Shown: positions 1 through 9,172, counted from the stretch's first letter. The stretch is 64,000 nucleotides of DNA from Paracoccus lutimaris (GCF_003337565.1 NZ_QPJL01000018.1:1-64000); one strand, 5' to 3'. Notes: generated by a model from the letters alone, not told the origin. Translations and numbers: made by a program.

Positions 1-1
1 T

Positions 2-463
2 TACGGCAGCGGCAGCGGTGCGGTCGACACCCGTGGCCTTGGCCCGGGCCTTGCCTGCTATACCCCCGAGGCGCTGGACCGCTGCGCCGTGCTGATCTTC
101 GAGCCCAAGGACGGTGGCCATGTCCTGGCCGGCGCTTACGGCGTCATCGAACAACCCGCCGCCACCAGCGCGGAAGCCGCCGTCACGACATTCCTCGGCG
201 ATGCCGCAACCGCCTTCGACGGCCTCACCACCATCGCCGATTACGACCGCGAGGACATCCGCCAGGCCCGCAAAGCCCCGATCATTGGCGGTCGCGGCGT
301 CCCGACCTTCGCCGCAGGCGCAGGCCAGCCCCTGACCGCCAACCCGCCCTATGACCCCCTGAAAAACACCACCGGCATCGAGCCCATCCGCCGGGAAATC
401 GCGCTTTACGCCGTCGAAGGTGCCGAAGGCAGGACGCCCGTGGTGTATGTCATGGGAGAGTGA
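2..463 (+). CDS. Partial gene, unknown protein (C-terminal part)
   Basis: The reading frame is open from the left edge to a TGA at 461-463, giving about 153 visible residues, so the start lies outside the window. The visible part is rich in Gly, Ala, Pro and Thr and has no membrane segment. It ends in a strand-rich stretch (PVVYVMGE). I do not recognise the family. It runs toward the MobV relaxase on the other strand and shares no operon with anything visible. A phage structural or surface protein is possible, but nothing in the sequence proves it. Confidence 0.55.
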   Translation, partial: YGSGSGAVDTRGLGPGLACYTPEALDRCAVLIFEPKDGGHVLAGAYGVIEQPAATSAEAAVTTFLGDAATAFDGLTTIADYDREDIRQARKAPIIGGRGVPTFAAGAGQPLTANPPYDPLKNTTGIEPIRREIALYAVEGAEGRTPVVYVMGE

Positions 464-545
464 GGGGGCTTACTCACCACAGAATCAAAGACGCAGACAC
501 TCAACTGTCGGGCAGAACTGCGCTGCACAGCGAGCCGATCATGCC

Positions 546-2129
546 CTAGAGTCCCGGTGACTGGCTATCGTTATCGGCCCCGCGTCCAAAGCGCATTGCG
601 TCAATGCCCTGTTGGACGCGGTTGATCACGTTGATGAACCGTCCCACGAGTTTCTGTATCGGGCTGCGCTGCTCAGGGGCGATGTTGCGCATACCGTGCA
701 AGAATGCGGGCATGCGCTGGAAATTCAGCTTTCCGCCGTCGACCGTGGTCTCGCCGGATTCGACGGCGGTGAGCACCTCATCCATGGCTTCGACGGCGTC
801 GTCGAACTCTTTACGCTGGTTCTTGAGGGCAATCGCCGTCTGGACCAGTTCATGTTCCTTTTTCTTCAAGGCAGCAGCTTGGCCCGCAAGCTGCTGCTCT
901 TTCTCGTGCTGCGCTGCCGCTATCTCAGACCTTTCCCGTTCCACATCCTGCCGTGCCACCTTTACCTTTTTCCGGATCATATCTTCTCTGCGGGCGAGTT
1001 CCGTCTGATCGGCGATCAGACGCTCCTCTCGCGCCTGCAGGGATTCTTGCCTGATCTTCTGCTGGTGGTGGATCTGCGACAACTCGGCCTGTTGTCTTTC
1101 CAGGCCTTTACGTTGCTCCAACAACTGCTCCTTTGTCCGCTCGGACTCGGCAAGGGTCTCGGCGATGTGCTTTGCCTGGGCCTTATCGGCGGCATAGGCC
1201 TTGGTCGATTTTCGCGCGAGGTGTGGCCCGACGCGCAGCAGGCTGCAATACTTTCCGACGGCTTCGTAATAGCGATCCTGAAAGGCTTTCATCTCGTCGT
1301 TGAACGCGCGCTGGACGCCGGATTTTCCCCGCAGCTGGCGAGCAGCTTTGATGTGCTCGGTGTTTGCGGTTTCCCATTGCGAGATGCGGTCGGTATTTTC
1401 AGCGTCGATCGGCAGGCAGGACTCTTCCCATGCGACAACGGCTTCTGCATGGCGCGCATCGCGCTTGGCCTGGGTCTGGCGGTTTTTGCTGGGGCGTTCT
1501 TTTCTCGGTTTCAAGGGACGCGGGATCAGTTCCGGTTTTGGCAGCGGGGCGATGACATCGCTGTCGTTGCAATCGCGCCAGCGGGCGGCTGCGCATTTGC
1601 CGACATGAAGTTTGTTGGCGTCCAGCTTTGGATCGGGCGTGTTGATGGCGAGAATGTGGATATGCACATGGCTTTCGTCCAGATGCAGGACAACCGTCCA
1701 GTCGATGCCGTCTGGCATACGGGCCGTGAAATCCCTGACGATACGTGCGGCCCAATCGGCAATCTGATATTTGTTGTCCGGATCAGCCCTCATTTCCTGC
1801 GGCGTCATCGGATGCGAATGGATCTCGGTATAGAGGGTGGCTGCATCGGCACGCAGTCTGCGCGTATAGGTCTTTCCGTTCGCGCTTGTCACGGTTTCGC
1901 GGATCCCGGCGAGAAGGGCGGCGCGTTTTTCCCGCAGATCGGCCAGGGAGATCGAGCCAGCATACATCAGCTGTATTGCTTCTTGCGGGTTCTCGACATG
2001 CTGTGAAAAGTGCCCCTCCCGCGCGGCTTCACCCAGAACCTGTTCGGCGCTGTTGAACTGGTCCGGGGCGCCTTTGACGGCTTTGGGTTGCTCTGCGTAG
2101 GTCTCGATATGGACGAACTGAAAGGCCAT
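546..2129 (-). CDS. MobV-type plasmid mobilisation relaxase
   Basis: This 527-residue protein probably nicks the origin of transfer of a mobilisable plasmid and stays bound to the cut strand. The key signature is HLDESHVHIH at about residues 149-158. It matches the HxDE...HxH metal-binding motif of the MobV (Mob/Pre) relaxase family. Residues 1-215 form the likely catalytic domain. From about residue 300 the sequence is rich in Glu, Gln, Arg and Ala heptads and should be a long coiled coil, as in Mob/Pre proteins. No replication gene lies beside it. A palindrome at 2399-2416, upstream of its start, may belong to its transfer origin. The gene looks intact. Confidence 0.8.
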   Translation of the reverse strand: MAFQFVHIETYAEQPKAVKGAPDQFNSAEQVLGEAAREGHFSQHVENPQEAIQLMYAGSISLADLREKRAALLAGIRETVTSANGKTYTRRLRADAATLYTEIHSHPMTPQEMRADPDNKYQIADWAARIVRDFTARMPDGIDWTVVLHLDESHVHIHILAINTPDPKLDANKLHVGKCAAARWRDCNDSDVIAPLPKPELIPRPLKPRKERPSKNRQTQAKRDARHAEAVVAWEESCLPIDAENTDRISQWETANTEHIKAARQLRGKSGVQRAFNDEMKAFQDRYYEAVGKYCSLLRVGPHLARKSTKAYAADKAQAKHIAETLAESERTKEQLLEQRKGLERQQAELSQIHHQQKIRQESLQAREERLIADQTELARREDMIRKKVKVARQDVERERSEIAAAQHEKEQQLAGQAAALKKKEHELVQTAIALKNQRKEFDDAVEAMDEVLTAVESGETTVDGGKLNFQRMPAFLHGMRNIAPEQRSPIQKLVGRFINVINRVQQGIDAMRFGRGADNDSQSPGL

Positions 2130-2398
2130 GATTGGGGTCCCTGGTTTGGATCATGGCCATCCAGCTATCGCGCATCCGCGAAAAAACCTAAGGCCCTAAC
2201 GGCCTCGAATTACGGAAATATGTCGGCGCCATTCCGGCGGGTGCCGAATGCGGGCGGCAGATCGCTGCAAATGGCGGTCCGTCAGGTGCTGCGAACGGCG
2301 GGATCAGAGGGCCGCATCGCAGCAGGAAGAAGAGGATCGCACGCGGAAGTTTGGAGGGGTAATTCAGCGCCTTCGGCCTACCCATAGTGACAGACTAT

Positions 2399-2416
2399 AG
2401 GTAGCTAAAGCTACCT
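2399..2416. repeat. 8-bp perfect inverted repeat (possible oriT element or operator)
   Basis: The arms are aggtagct (2399-2406) and agctacct (2409-2416), separated by two A residues. The repeat lies in the 300-bp gap between the MobV relaxase start (2129) and the recombinase stop (2431). No other gene in this gap is convincing; a 65-codon minus-strand frame at 2188-2385 has no recognisable features. MobV transfer origins usually lie just upstream of the relaxase gene, so this could be one. A recombinase attachment or operator site is the alternative. Confidence 0.4.
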
Positions 2417-2430
2417 CGGTGGTCTGCCCC

Positions 2431-3355
2431 TTACGCCGGGGAGGCGCTCCGTCGCCCAAGGGGCAACTGCGCGGACGGGCAAGGCCCATCCTTGCGGGTC
2501 TTGCGGGCCACGGCCCGCACAGCTTCAACGGCCCGAACATCTGCCGCGAGATCACGCACGGGCAGCGGGGGCAGTTGACGAAGGGCTGCCAGCTTGGCGG
2601 CCAGCGGGGTCGTCTCGCTATAGCGCTCGGCGGTGATCGAGTCGCCCGCATGGCCCAGAATGTCCTTGCGCACCTGTTCGCGCAAGCCCTCGATCCGGCC
2701 CAGCTGCGTCGCGACATAGTGCCGGAAGCTGTGCAGCACCTTGCCCTCGGGATTGCCCGAGATCTGGCGCTGGATCAGCAGCCGGAAGCGGTAGTCCAGC
2801 GGGTCGCCGAACTTGGTGCCGGACTTTGGCCGCTGATCGGGGAACAGATCGCCACGCGGTCCCTTCAGCGCGAGGCGGGCGTGCTCCATCAGCCCGAGCG
2901 CGACCAGTTGCGGATGCAGCGGCAGGGTGCGCTCCGACACCAGGTTCTTCAGACCCCGGTTCGGGTTCGGCCGGAAATGAATCACCGGGATGCCGTCGAT
3001 GACCTCGAGATCCCCGGCCTTCAGGCCCGCAATCTCGGCCCGGCGCGCGCCGGTCAAGGCCGCAATCATCGGCACCCAGAACAGCCCGTCGCGGATCAGG
3101 TTCGGGCCCGGCTCCTGCCAATGGCGTTTGCTTTTCCAGCGGTTTCGATCGCGGGCAGATGCCCGAGGCTGGCGATTTGATAGCCCGTATTCGGCCAGCA
3201 CTTCCTTCAGTTCGGTGCCGTCCGTGGGCATCTTGCGCCCCTTCTCGATGCCGTCAAAGCCGATCTGGCGGCAATCGGACAGGCAATCGGCCAGCGTGAT
3301 ATGCGCGCCGATGCTTTGGTCGTCGTCATTGGACCAGGCGATGGGGTTGGTGCCG
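2431..3355 (-). pseudogene. Tyrosine recombinase/phage-type integrase, N-terminus lost
   Basis: The C-terminal catalytic domain of a tyrosine recombinase is present. Visible motifs are [12 protein letters not shown] (first active-site Arg), [11 protein letters not shown] (HxxR) and LGHAGD followed by the probable nucleophile Tyr in TAERY. The frame stays open upstream of the ATG at 3231 to about 3355, where it runs into an IS3 orfA fragment in another frame. The N-terminal DNA-binding domain and the true start are therefore missing. It probably belonged to an integrative element or plasmid resolution system. The catalytic half is complete, but the truncation makes function unlikely. Confidence 0.75.
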
Positions 3356-3614
3356 CTTTCTTCAGGATGTCACGCTCCGCACGAAGACGCGCGACCTCTT
3401 TCTTCAGGGCTGCAATCTCGGCCAGATCGGCCCGCATCTGCCCATTGCCGAGAAACGCTGCAGCAGGAGCCGTCGTCAGCTCGCGCATCCAGCGGCGCAA
3501 CACGCTCTCCGCCAGATCAAGATCACGGGCCGCTTGCGCCACCGCGACGGCCCGCTCGGTCACCAGCCTGACAGCCTCGATCTTGAACTCACGCGTAAAC
3601 TTCCGTCTCGTCAT
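3356..3614 (-). pseudogene. IS3-family OrfA fragment
   Basis: From the ATG at 3614 the frame reads MTRRKFTREFKIEAV and on to a leucine-zipper-like segment ending DILKKAA. This is the helix-turn-helix plus zipper layout of IS3-family OrfA. After KKAA the similarity stops and the sequence passes into the tyrosine recombinase remnant. The rest of orfA and all of orfB are absent. The fragment probably marks a deletion next to a former IS3 insertion that also removed the recombinase N-terminus. No function is expected. Confidence 0.75.
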
Positions 3615-3765
3615 TTGCGGTCTCCAGCTCCTTGGAAACGATCTTATCTTCGTGTCCTCGAAACAGGCAGCAGACCAGTGAAAGTGCCTCTCGCTAGCGA
3701 ACCGCCGCCCTGCGCCCCCCCGCATACGTTCAGGGCCGGGGAGGAACCAGAGGAGGGGGCGGTCG

Positions 3766-4443
3766 TCAATGACCGGCGTGCGCGCCAGCGGCAGTGCCGT
3801 AATCAAATCGGTGCATGAAGTTCTGGAAGATGGCGTCTGTCTTTTGTGACAGCGCATCGTCGTCATACTTGGAAGCCGGCAGTCCCGTCCGGTCATCGTA
3901 AAGCAGATCGTAGATCTCTTGGCGAAGCCCGTCACGGGTATCCTCCTCGGCCAGGTCGCGGGTGGACCACGCGTCCCAATCGACCTTCACCTTGCGCCAG
4001 GCGCGGCTCACCACATCCTTGCTCACCGCCCCCTCGAACAGTCCGAAGAGCGCCCGCTTGACGCGCCGGGTATTGGTGCCGGCCAGGTAGACCGCCGCGA
4101 TCAGGGCCTCGGCCTTCTTTGTCAGCCGCCTGTAGCGGGGCAGTGCCTTCGAGCGCCATTCGGTGATCTTGCCGGCCTCGTTCTCGATCCGGGCACGAGG
4201 AACCCGCACCGTCTCAGTGCCGAATGTGCCGGTCAGCTGCCGATCGCGATGCCCGTGGCGGTAGCCCTTGGCCCGCTCGTTGCCGCGGCCGTAACGAAGC
4301 CGTCCAAGAAAGTCGGCCAGTTCCTCTTCGAACATGGCCTCAATGGTGGCACGGACATTTGCCCGAAGGCGATCCTCGATCGGATCATACGCCCCTGCGT
4401 CGGGCAGTAGCGAAAAGGATGAGCTGTCGGAATTCTGCTTCAT
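3766..4443 (-). pseudogene. IS256-family (mutator) transposase N-terminus with foreign tail
   Basis: Residues 1 to about 167 match the N-terminal half of an IS256-type transposase, with motifs FLGRLRYGRGNERAKGYRHG and VSRAWRKVKVDWDAW. The DDE catalytic core should follow the STRDLAEED stretch but is missing. The frame instead continues for about 55 residues of unrelated sequence (GLRQEIYDLLYDDRTG, then LPASKYDDDALSQKTDAIF). That tail faintly resembles the C-terminal end of type I restriction HsdR subunits; this is a weak impression. The frame is thus a chimera left by deletion, not an active transposase. Confidence 0.7.
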
Positions 4444-4507
4444 GGCGTGATCTCCCTGGCGGTTGCCGCCGCCGGTTGGGTGGGTGTCAGTTCACCCGGA
4501 GATTACG

Positions 4508-4756
4508 CCGCCGTCCAATTTCCACCACTTCCGAGACACGACCAAAGACAGGGGGATAAAGGTCTGCATCCCCGGTCGAAAGTCCCGCAGGAAGGCCGTC
4601 AAATACGACAAGCGGCGCTACAAACGGCGCAACCGCATCGAGATCATGTTCGGCCGTCTGAAGGATTGGCGGCGCGTCGCCACCCGATACGACCGCTGCC
4701 CGGAAACCTTCTTCTCCGCGATCATGCTCGCCGCAACCGTCTTGTTCTGGCTGTGA
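4508..4756 (+). pseudogene. IS5-family transposase C-terminal fragment
   Basis: This frame encodes the last 75 residues of an IS5-family DDE transposase. It includes the basic RRYKRRNRIEIMFGRLKDWR segment, which contains the catalytic Glu region, and a terminal AATVLFWL typical of this group. The N-terminal two thirds are absent. The fragment is cut on the left by the start of the IS256 remnant and abuts the IS110-family element on the right. No function is expected. Confidence 0.7.
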
Positions 4757-4868
4757 AATTCAATGAGATGCCGTAACGGGGCCTGCGCCACGATCTGCCC
4801 GTTACCGTTGCCAAACCCAGGGCAAGCTGGCGCCATTCCCGTATCGGACTCATCGGGAGGACTTCGGG

Positions 4869-5903
4869 ATGAAGCTGTTTGTCGGACTGGACGTATCGCT
4901 GGAGAAGACCGCGATTTGCGTGATCAGCGAGCATGGGAAGATCGTGAGGGAGGCGCAGGCGGCAAGCGAACCGGAAGCGCTGACGCGGTGGATAAAGGAG
5001 TTGGACGAGACCATCGCCGCCGTCGGCCTTGAGGCTGGCCCCCTGTCGCAATGGCTGTATCGCGGGCTGACCGAGGCGGGTCTCGACGTCGTGCTGATGG
5101 AAACCCGGCAGGTGAAAGGCGCTCTGAAGGCCATGCCGATCAAGACCGATCGGCGGGATGCTGAGGGGATAGCACGCCTCCTGCACCTCGGCTGGTTCCG
5201 GCCGGTCCACTGTAAATCCGTTTCGGCACAGGAGGTTCGTGCTGTGCTGGGCGCCCGCAAGGCGGTTCAGCAGGGCATGATCGCCTTGGAGATGTCGCTG
5301 CGAGGGCTCCTGCGAAACTTCGGCCTGAAGGTCGGTGCGATCTCCCGCGGCCGGTTCGAGGCCCGTATCCGGGAACTCGCGACGGGCAATCCCATGCTCG
5401 TGGCCGCCACTGAGCCTTTGCTTCGGGCGCGTGCCGCCTTGCGACAGGAACTGGCCGGCCTAGAAAGGCGGGTCCGTCAACTCGCGCAAGACGACCCTGT
5501 CTGTCATCGGTTGATGTCAATGCCAGGGATCGGCGCGGTCGTGGCACTGACATTCCGCTCGGCGGTGGATGACCCCGCCCGGTTCACTTCCTCGAAGAAG
5601 GTCGGGCCATGGGTCGGCCTGACACCCTCGCGCAATCAGTCCGGTGAGCGGGACGTGTCGGGCGGGATCACCAAGGCGGGCGACGTGAACCTGCGCCGGG
5701 CCTTGTGCCAGGCAGCGACCGTTATGATGCACCGCGGGCGGGCGACTTGGCTGAGGGCATGGGCGGCACAGGTTGCTCGTCGTCGGGGCCGGAGGCGTGC
5801 GATGGTTGCGCTGGCGCGGCGGATCGGCGTGATCCTGCATCGGATGTGGCGTGATGGCACCGTATTCTGGATTGAGCCATCGGTCACCTCCCATGCGGCG
5901 TAA
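4869..5903 (+). CDS. IS110/IS1111-family transposase (DEDD recombinase)
   Basis: The 344-residue length is normal for the family. The N-terminal RuvC-like domain shows the acidic residues of the DEDD site: D8 in FVGLDVSLEKT, E in AVGLEAGP (about 55) and the aspartates of KTDRRDAEGIARLL (about 96-104). The C-terminal Transposase_20 domain holds MPGIGAVVALTF (about residues 218-229) and the GGITKAGD segment, followed by a conserved region with the serine nucleophile typical of IS110. The start ATG follows GGGAGG with good spacing. No frameshift or stop is seen, so the enzyme may be active. IS110 enzymes act with an element-encoded guide RNA. Confidence 0.9.
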   Translation: MKLFVGLDVSLEKTAICVISEHGKIVREAQAASEPEALTRWIKELDETIAAVGLEAGPLSQWLYRGLTEAGLDVVLMETRQVKGALKAMPIKTDRRDAEGIARLLHLGWFRPVHCKSVSAQEVRAVLGARKAVQQGMIALEMSLRGLLRNFGLKVGAISRGRFEARIRELATGNPMLVAATEPLLRARAALRQELAGLERRVRQLAQDDPVCHRLMSMPGIGAVVALTFRSAVDDPARFTSSKKVGPWVGLTPSRNQSGERDVSGGITKAGDVNLRRALCQAATVMMHRGRATWLRAWAAQVARRRGRRRAMVALARRIGVILHRMWRDGTVFWIEPSVTSHAA

Positions 5904-6211
5904 ACCTCTGAAGCTTTATCTGTTGCCTGCCTGACCGCAGGCCTTCGAGGTCCCCCAGGGACGCGGTTCCGACGATGTCGTGGTCTAGACTGTTGCCGGC
6001 CGACAAGCTCGAGCACGCCAATGAGATGGGCACGTCGGAATTGCATCGAACCAGCATCATGTTGGCAGCCACGCGCTGACCACGGACCGAAGCATGCACC
6101 CGGGGTGATCACAACCAAAGGCCGCATCCGCAGAATGGCGACGAAAGTCATCTTGCTATCGCCGCCCTTAGGCGTCCGGGACCGTCTGTCGAAAACTCCT
6201 TGACCCAGACA
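5904..6211 (+). ncRNA. Candidate bridge-RNA region of the IS1111-type element
   Basis: This 308-bp stretch between the transposase stop and the right subterminal repeat has no coding potential. In IS1111-group elements the guide (bridge) RNA is encoded on the 3' side of the transposase gene, and here the right end is three times longer than the left. I could not derive a convincing fold by eye, so the exact RNA limits and loops are not given. The call rests on position and length alone. Confidence 0.35.
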
Positions 6212-6430
6212 GCCCCGTTACCGAAGTCTGGACCCTAGGCATTGTATCGATCCCTATGGAGGCCAACGAACGGCGGCCACCACAGGTTTCTGCGGCAACT
6301 ATGCCGCACTGCCGCGAGTCCGCTCCCCGCCCTTCTCGACATTTCTTGTCTGGTGCCCCTACTCGATCTATCGCAGATGATGTCAAGTATCCTTTCTTTT
6401 TTATCCTAAGGAATAGCAACGATCCTTGAC

Positions 6431-7303
6431 ATGAAACTTCTCCGCGCGACGCGCCGTGCCCGCAGCCTGACGCAGGCCGATGTCGCCTCCATGGCGCAGA
6501 TCAGCCTTCCGACGCTGCGGGCGCTCGAGCGGGGAGAAGGGGGTGTCCACGCCCTTGTCGCGGTGATGGCGGTGCTGGGCTTGCGCTGGGGCTGGGCGCC
6601 CGATCGCACGCAAGCGGCGGCGATGCTTGCCGCGCGGCGGCGCGCTAAGGGCCTGAGCCAGGCGGAGCTTGCCGTCCGCATCGGGGTCAGCCGGCCGACG
6701 GTCATCGCGCTCGAGCGGGATCTGGGCGCGACCGTCGCGACCGTTGTGAAAGCGGCGAAGCTGCTTGGGATGGGGTCGGTGGTGCGCGGTCCCGCCTTCC
6801 GTCGGGGCGGGCTGGTGCCGGCCACGAACGCGCCAGCGCAGGATCTGGTCATGACGCCGCCGGAGCTTGCGGCGGCGGTCATCGGGCATTTCGCCGACCG
6901 GATGACGGGCAGCGTTCTTGATCCGGCGCGGGGGCAGGGGGCGTTCCACGATGGCTTCCCGGCCCATCTCGATCGGCACTGGTGCGAGATCGGCGAGGGC
7001 CGGGACTTCTTCGACTGGCAGCAGCCGGTGGATTGGGTGATGACCAACCCGCCCTGGTCGCGGCTGCGGGAGTTCACCCGCCATGCGATGCGCATCGCGC
7101 CAAACATCGTCTGGCTTGCGCCGCTGACGAACCTGACCACCAAGGCACGGCTGCGCGATCTCGACAAGGCGGGGTTCGGCATCGCCGAGCTGGTGCGGAT
7201 CGATACGCCGCAGGGCTGGCCGCAGAGCGGGTTCCAACTGGTCGCGGCACATCTGCGCCGGGGTCACGCCGGCAGTTGGACGGTGTCGCGGCAGGGGGCA
7301 TAG
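6431..7303 (+). CDS. Tandem XRE-type HTH fused to an adenine-methyltransferase-like domain
   Basis: The 290-residue protein has two Cro/C1-type helix-turn-helix units in tandem. The first (about residues 3-52) contains LTQADVASMAQISLPTLRAL; the second (about 62-113) contains LSQAELAVRIGVSRPTVIAL. A compact domain with methyltransferase motifs follows: motif I DPARGQG at 164-170 and motif IV NPPW at 206-209. NPPW-type motifs act on adenine N6. The domain is only about 150 residues and lacks an obvious target-recognition part. It may methylate DNA where the HTH units bind, or it may be a regulator with a degenerate enzyme domain. It stands alone between the IS1111-type element and the mob genes and is convergent with mobA. 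Confidence 0.75.
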   Translation: MKLLRATRRARSLTQADVASMAQISLPTLRALERGEGGVHALVAVMAVLGLRWGWAPDRTQAAAMLAARRRAKGLSQAELAVRIGVSRPTVIALERDLGATVATVVKAAKLLGMGSVVRGPAFRRGGLVPATNAPAQDLVMTPPELAAAVIGHFADRMTGSVLDPARGQGAFHDGFPAHLDRHWCEIGEGRDFFDWQQPVDWVMTNPPWSRLREFTRHAMRIAPNIVWLAPLTNLTTKARLRDLDKAGFGIAELVRIDTPQGWPQSGFQLVAAHLRRGHAGSWTVSRQGA

Positions 7304-7333
7304 CCGGACAGCACGCCAGAACGCCCCCGGCGC

Positions 7334-9172
7334 TCATGGCCCTGACATGCTGGCCTCCAGGTCATCCGGGTCGGGATGATCCTCGGCCTCGACATCGCGG
7401 AAGAGGCCAGACAGGCCTTCATCGGCATCGGCATCGGCATCGGCATCGGCATCGGCATCGGCATCGGCATCGGCATCGGCATCGGCATCGGCATCGGCAT
7501 CGGCATCGGCATCGTGTCTGCCGGATAACATGGCCAACGTCCTCAACAGGAGCGTGTCGTGGTCCATGGGTTCCTCGAACCACGGGGTTGCCGGATTGCC
7601 CTTTCTGCCGGGTACGGCATCGCGAGCATCCGGAGTTTGTGCGCATTCCGGAGCTTCAGGTGAACAGGCGCTCCCCTCCGGAATCTCCGCTAGATCCCGC
7701 GCCGCGCGCAGCTGCGCGAGTTCATCCTGCACGATCTTGTCCATCCCTGCATCCCGGCCGGCAATCTCGAGACCCTCCGCGAAGGCCACGCGTGTCACCT
7801 CGCGCAGGAAGGCCGCGTCGCCCCGTGCCGAGATGCCGGACCACCGCTTCAGCCGCGCCTGGGCGATGATCAGGCGAATGGTGTCGTGACTGCGGCTGCG
7901 GGCCTTCAGCCGATCCTCAAGATCCTCGATCGAGGATCCGTCCTGCAGCCACATCCGGCCCGTGCGATAATCGACGAAGCGCAGCTTGGCGATCAGGTCC
8001 TCGGGCAGGCGGGTCTCGTCGAAACTCGGACGCCGGGCCTTGGCGCGGATGCCAGTCGGACTGTCCGGCGCGGGCGGCGCCCAGGCGCAGGTCAGGCCTT
8101 CGATGTCATCTGGCGCTTCGGGCTCGGGCTCCGGAGCCTGCTCCGGCCAGCCAAGCCGGTCGCGATGATGCGCGGCGCGGAGTGCCCGCAGCCGCGCGAG
8201 CGCATCGGCCGCGCCGCGCATGTCGCGCCGCTCGGGCGCCAACCCGCCGGCAGTCCAGCCGCAGTCGTCCAGCCAGGCCGGCGAGGTGAAGCGCTGGTCG
8301 AAGAGATCGCCGCGCAGCCGGATCGCCCTGGCGTATCGGGCGGGGGCGTCCGGCGGTTCGCTGCGGTCGCGGGACAGCAGGCATTCGACCGAGATGTAAT
8401 CACGGCCTTTGCGCTTGATGCGGTGGCCTTGTCCCTCCAGCCAGGTCAGCACATCGTCGCGGCTGGCGATGCCGCCCAGATCGATCTCGGTGCCGATCTC
8501 GATGGCCAGCTCCTGGCGGATGTCGAATGTCGGGTTGCCCTCGATATCACGCGCCGGGGTGCTGATCACCGAGCCGGGCAGCTTCAGGTCGCGGTGGCGT
8601 TCGGGGGCCTGCGGATCGGCCCAGCCATGGCGGTGGTTCCAGCTGTCGCGGAAGGCCTCCCACATGGCAATGCCGATCTTTTCCGGCGGCTTGGGGTTGA
8701 TCGCCCTGAGCCGGCCCCGGCTGTCCATCACCGCGCGGGCAAACAGGAAGTTCAGCTCCAGCCGCCGCTTGTCGGTATGCGCGACCCAGAGCACCTCGGG
8801 GCGACGGTCCTCGGGGATGCCGGCAAAGGCCAGGTCCTCGAAATCGCGCATCAGCGCCTCGGTCATGCCGCGCAGGGCCGGATCGCCCTGGGTCCAGGCC
8901 GCGATGTCGATGTCGCCCGTGTCGAAGGCGATCACACCCGAGGCATAACGGTGCTGGAAGGGCAGGGCGGCGCAGGTCTGGCTGACCAGCCAGGCCTCTC
9001 TCGACAGAGGGATCGGAAGGGTAGCGCGCGGCGTCGGGACCTTGGGGCCGCCGGCGGCCCGGGGCTTCAGCACCACCTTGCCGAGCAGATAGGCGATGGC
9101 GCGGCGGGCATCGGGGTCGGCCTCCTGGCCCTTGCCGGCGGCGCCGGTGTGCTTGAGGAACTTGATCAGCAT
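7334..9172 (-). CDS. MobA-type relaxase with polyAsp-Ala tail
   Basis: This 612-residue protein is probably the DNA-nicking relaxase of a mobilisable plasmid, because its start overlaps a mobC-like gene by ATGA. A likely metal site lies in HTDKRRLELNF at about residues 130-140. It resembles the variant HxD...ExN motif rather than the usual triple-His motif. A second conserved-looking stretch is the RYASGVIAFDTGDID segment. Residues from about 330 are a variable C-terminal extension rich in Pro, Glu and Asp. Near the end, an Asp-Ala repeat is encoded by a hexanucleotide microsatellite (7421-7514). The repeat is in frame, so length changes would not break the gene. Confidence 0.75.
   Translation of the reverse strand: MLIKFLKHTGAAGKGQEADPDARRAIAYLLGKVVLKPRAAGGPKVPTPRATLPIPLSREAWLVSQTCAALPFQHRYASGVIAFDTGDIDIAAWTQGDPALRGMTEALMRDFEDLAFAGIPEDRRPEVLWVAHTDKRRLELNFLFARAVMDSRGRLRAINPKPPEKIGIAMWEAFRDSWNHRHGWADPQAPERHRDLKLPGSVISTPARDIEGNPTFDIRQELAIEIGTEIDLGGIASRDDVLTWLEGQGHRIKRKGRDYISVECLLSRDRSEPPDAPARYARAIRLRGDLFDQRFTSPAWLDDCGWTAGGLAPERRDMRGAADALARLRALRAAHHRDRLGWPEQAPEPEPEAPDDIEGLTCAWAPPAPDSPTGIRAKARRPSFDETRLPEDLIAKLRFVDYRTGRMWLQDGSSIEDLEDRLKARSRSHDTIRLIIAQARLKRWSGISARGDAAFLREVTRVAFAEGLEIAGRDAGMDKIVQDELAQLRAARDLAEIPEGSACSPEAPECAQTPDARDAVPGRKGNPATPWFEEPMDHDTLLLRTLAMLSGRHDADADADADADADADADADADADADADADADEGLSGLFRDVEAEDHPDPDDLEASMSGP
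7421..7514. repeat. (ATCGGC)n hexanucleotide microsatellite, about 15.7 units
   Basis: The hexamer atcggc is repeated perfectly over 94 bp inside the 3' end of the mobA-like gene. On the minus strand it encodes alternating Asp and Ala. A perfect repeat of this length is a likely site of replication slippage. Because the unit is 6 bp, gain or loss only lengthens or shortens the acidic tail. It also creates long open frames in other readings, which are artefacts. Confidence 0.95.

Larger units (their letters stand above)
4773..6221 (+). mobile_element. IS110-family element, IS1111 type, apparently complete
   Basis: The element carries one intact transposase gene (4869-5903). It has a perfect 10-bp subterminal inverted repeat, gtaacggggc at 4773-4782 and gccccgttac at 6212-6221. 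IS110-family elements of the IS1111 group have such subterminal repeats, while the IS110 group lacks them. The true ends probably lie a few bases outside these repeats. The left non-coding part is about 95 bp and the right one about 310 bp. It sits among older IS debris and looks like one of the youngest insertions on this flank. Confidence 0.7.

Noticed and set aside
612..2006. A 464-residue plus-strand protein
   Set aside because: It is antisense to the MobV relaxase, whose HxDE...HxH motif identifies the real frame.
7421..7514. CRISPR array
   Set aside because: The 6-bp unit has no spacers and is in frame inside a relaxase gene; it is a microsatellite.
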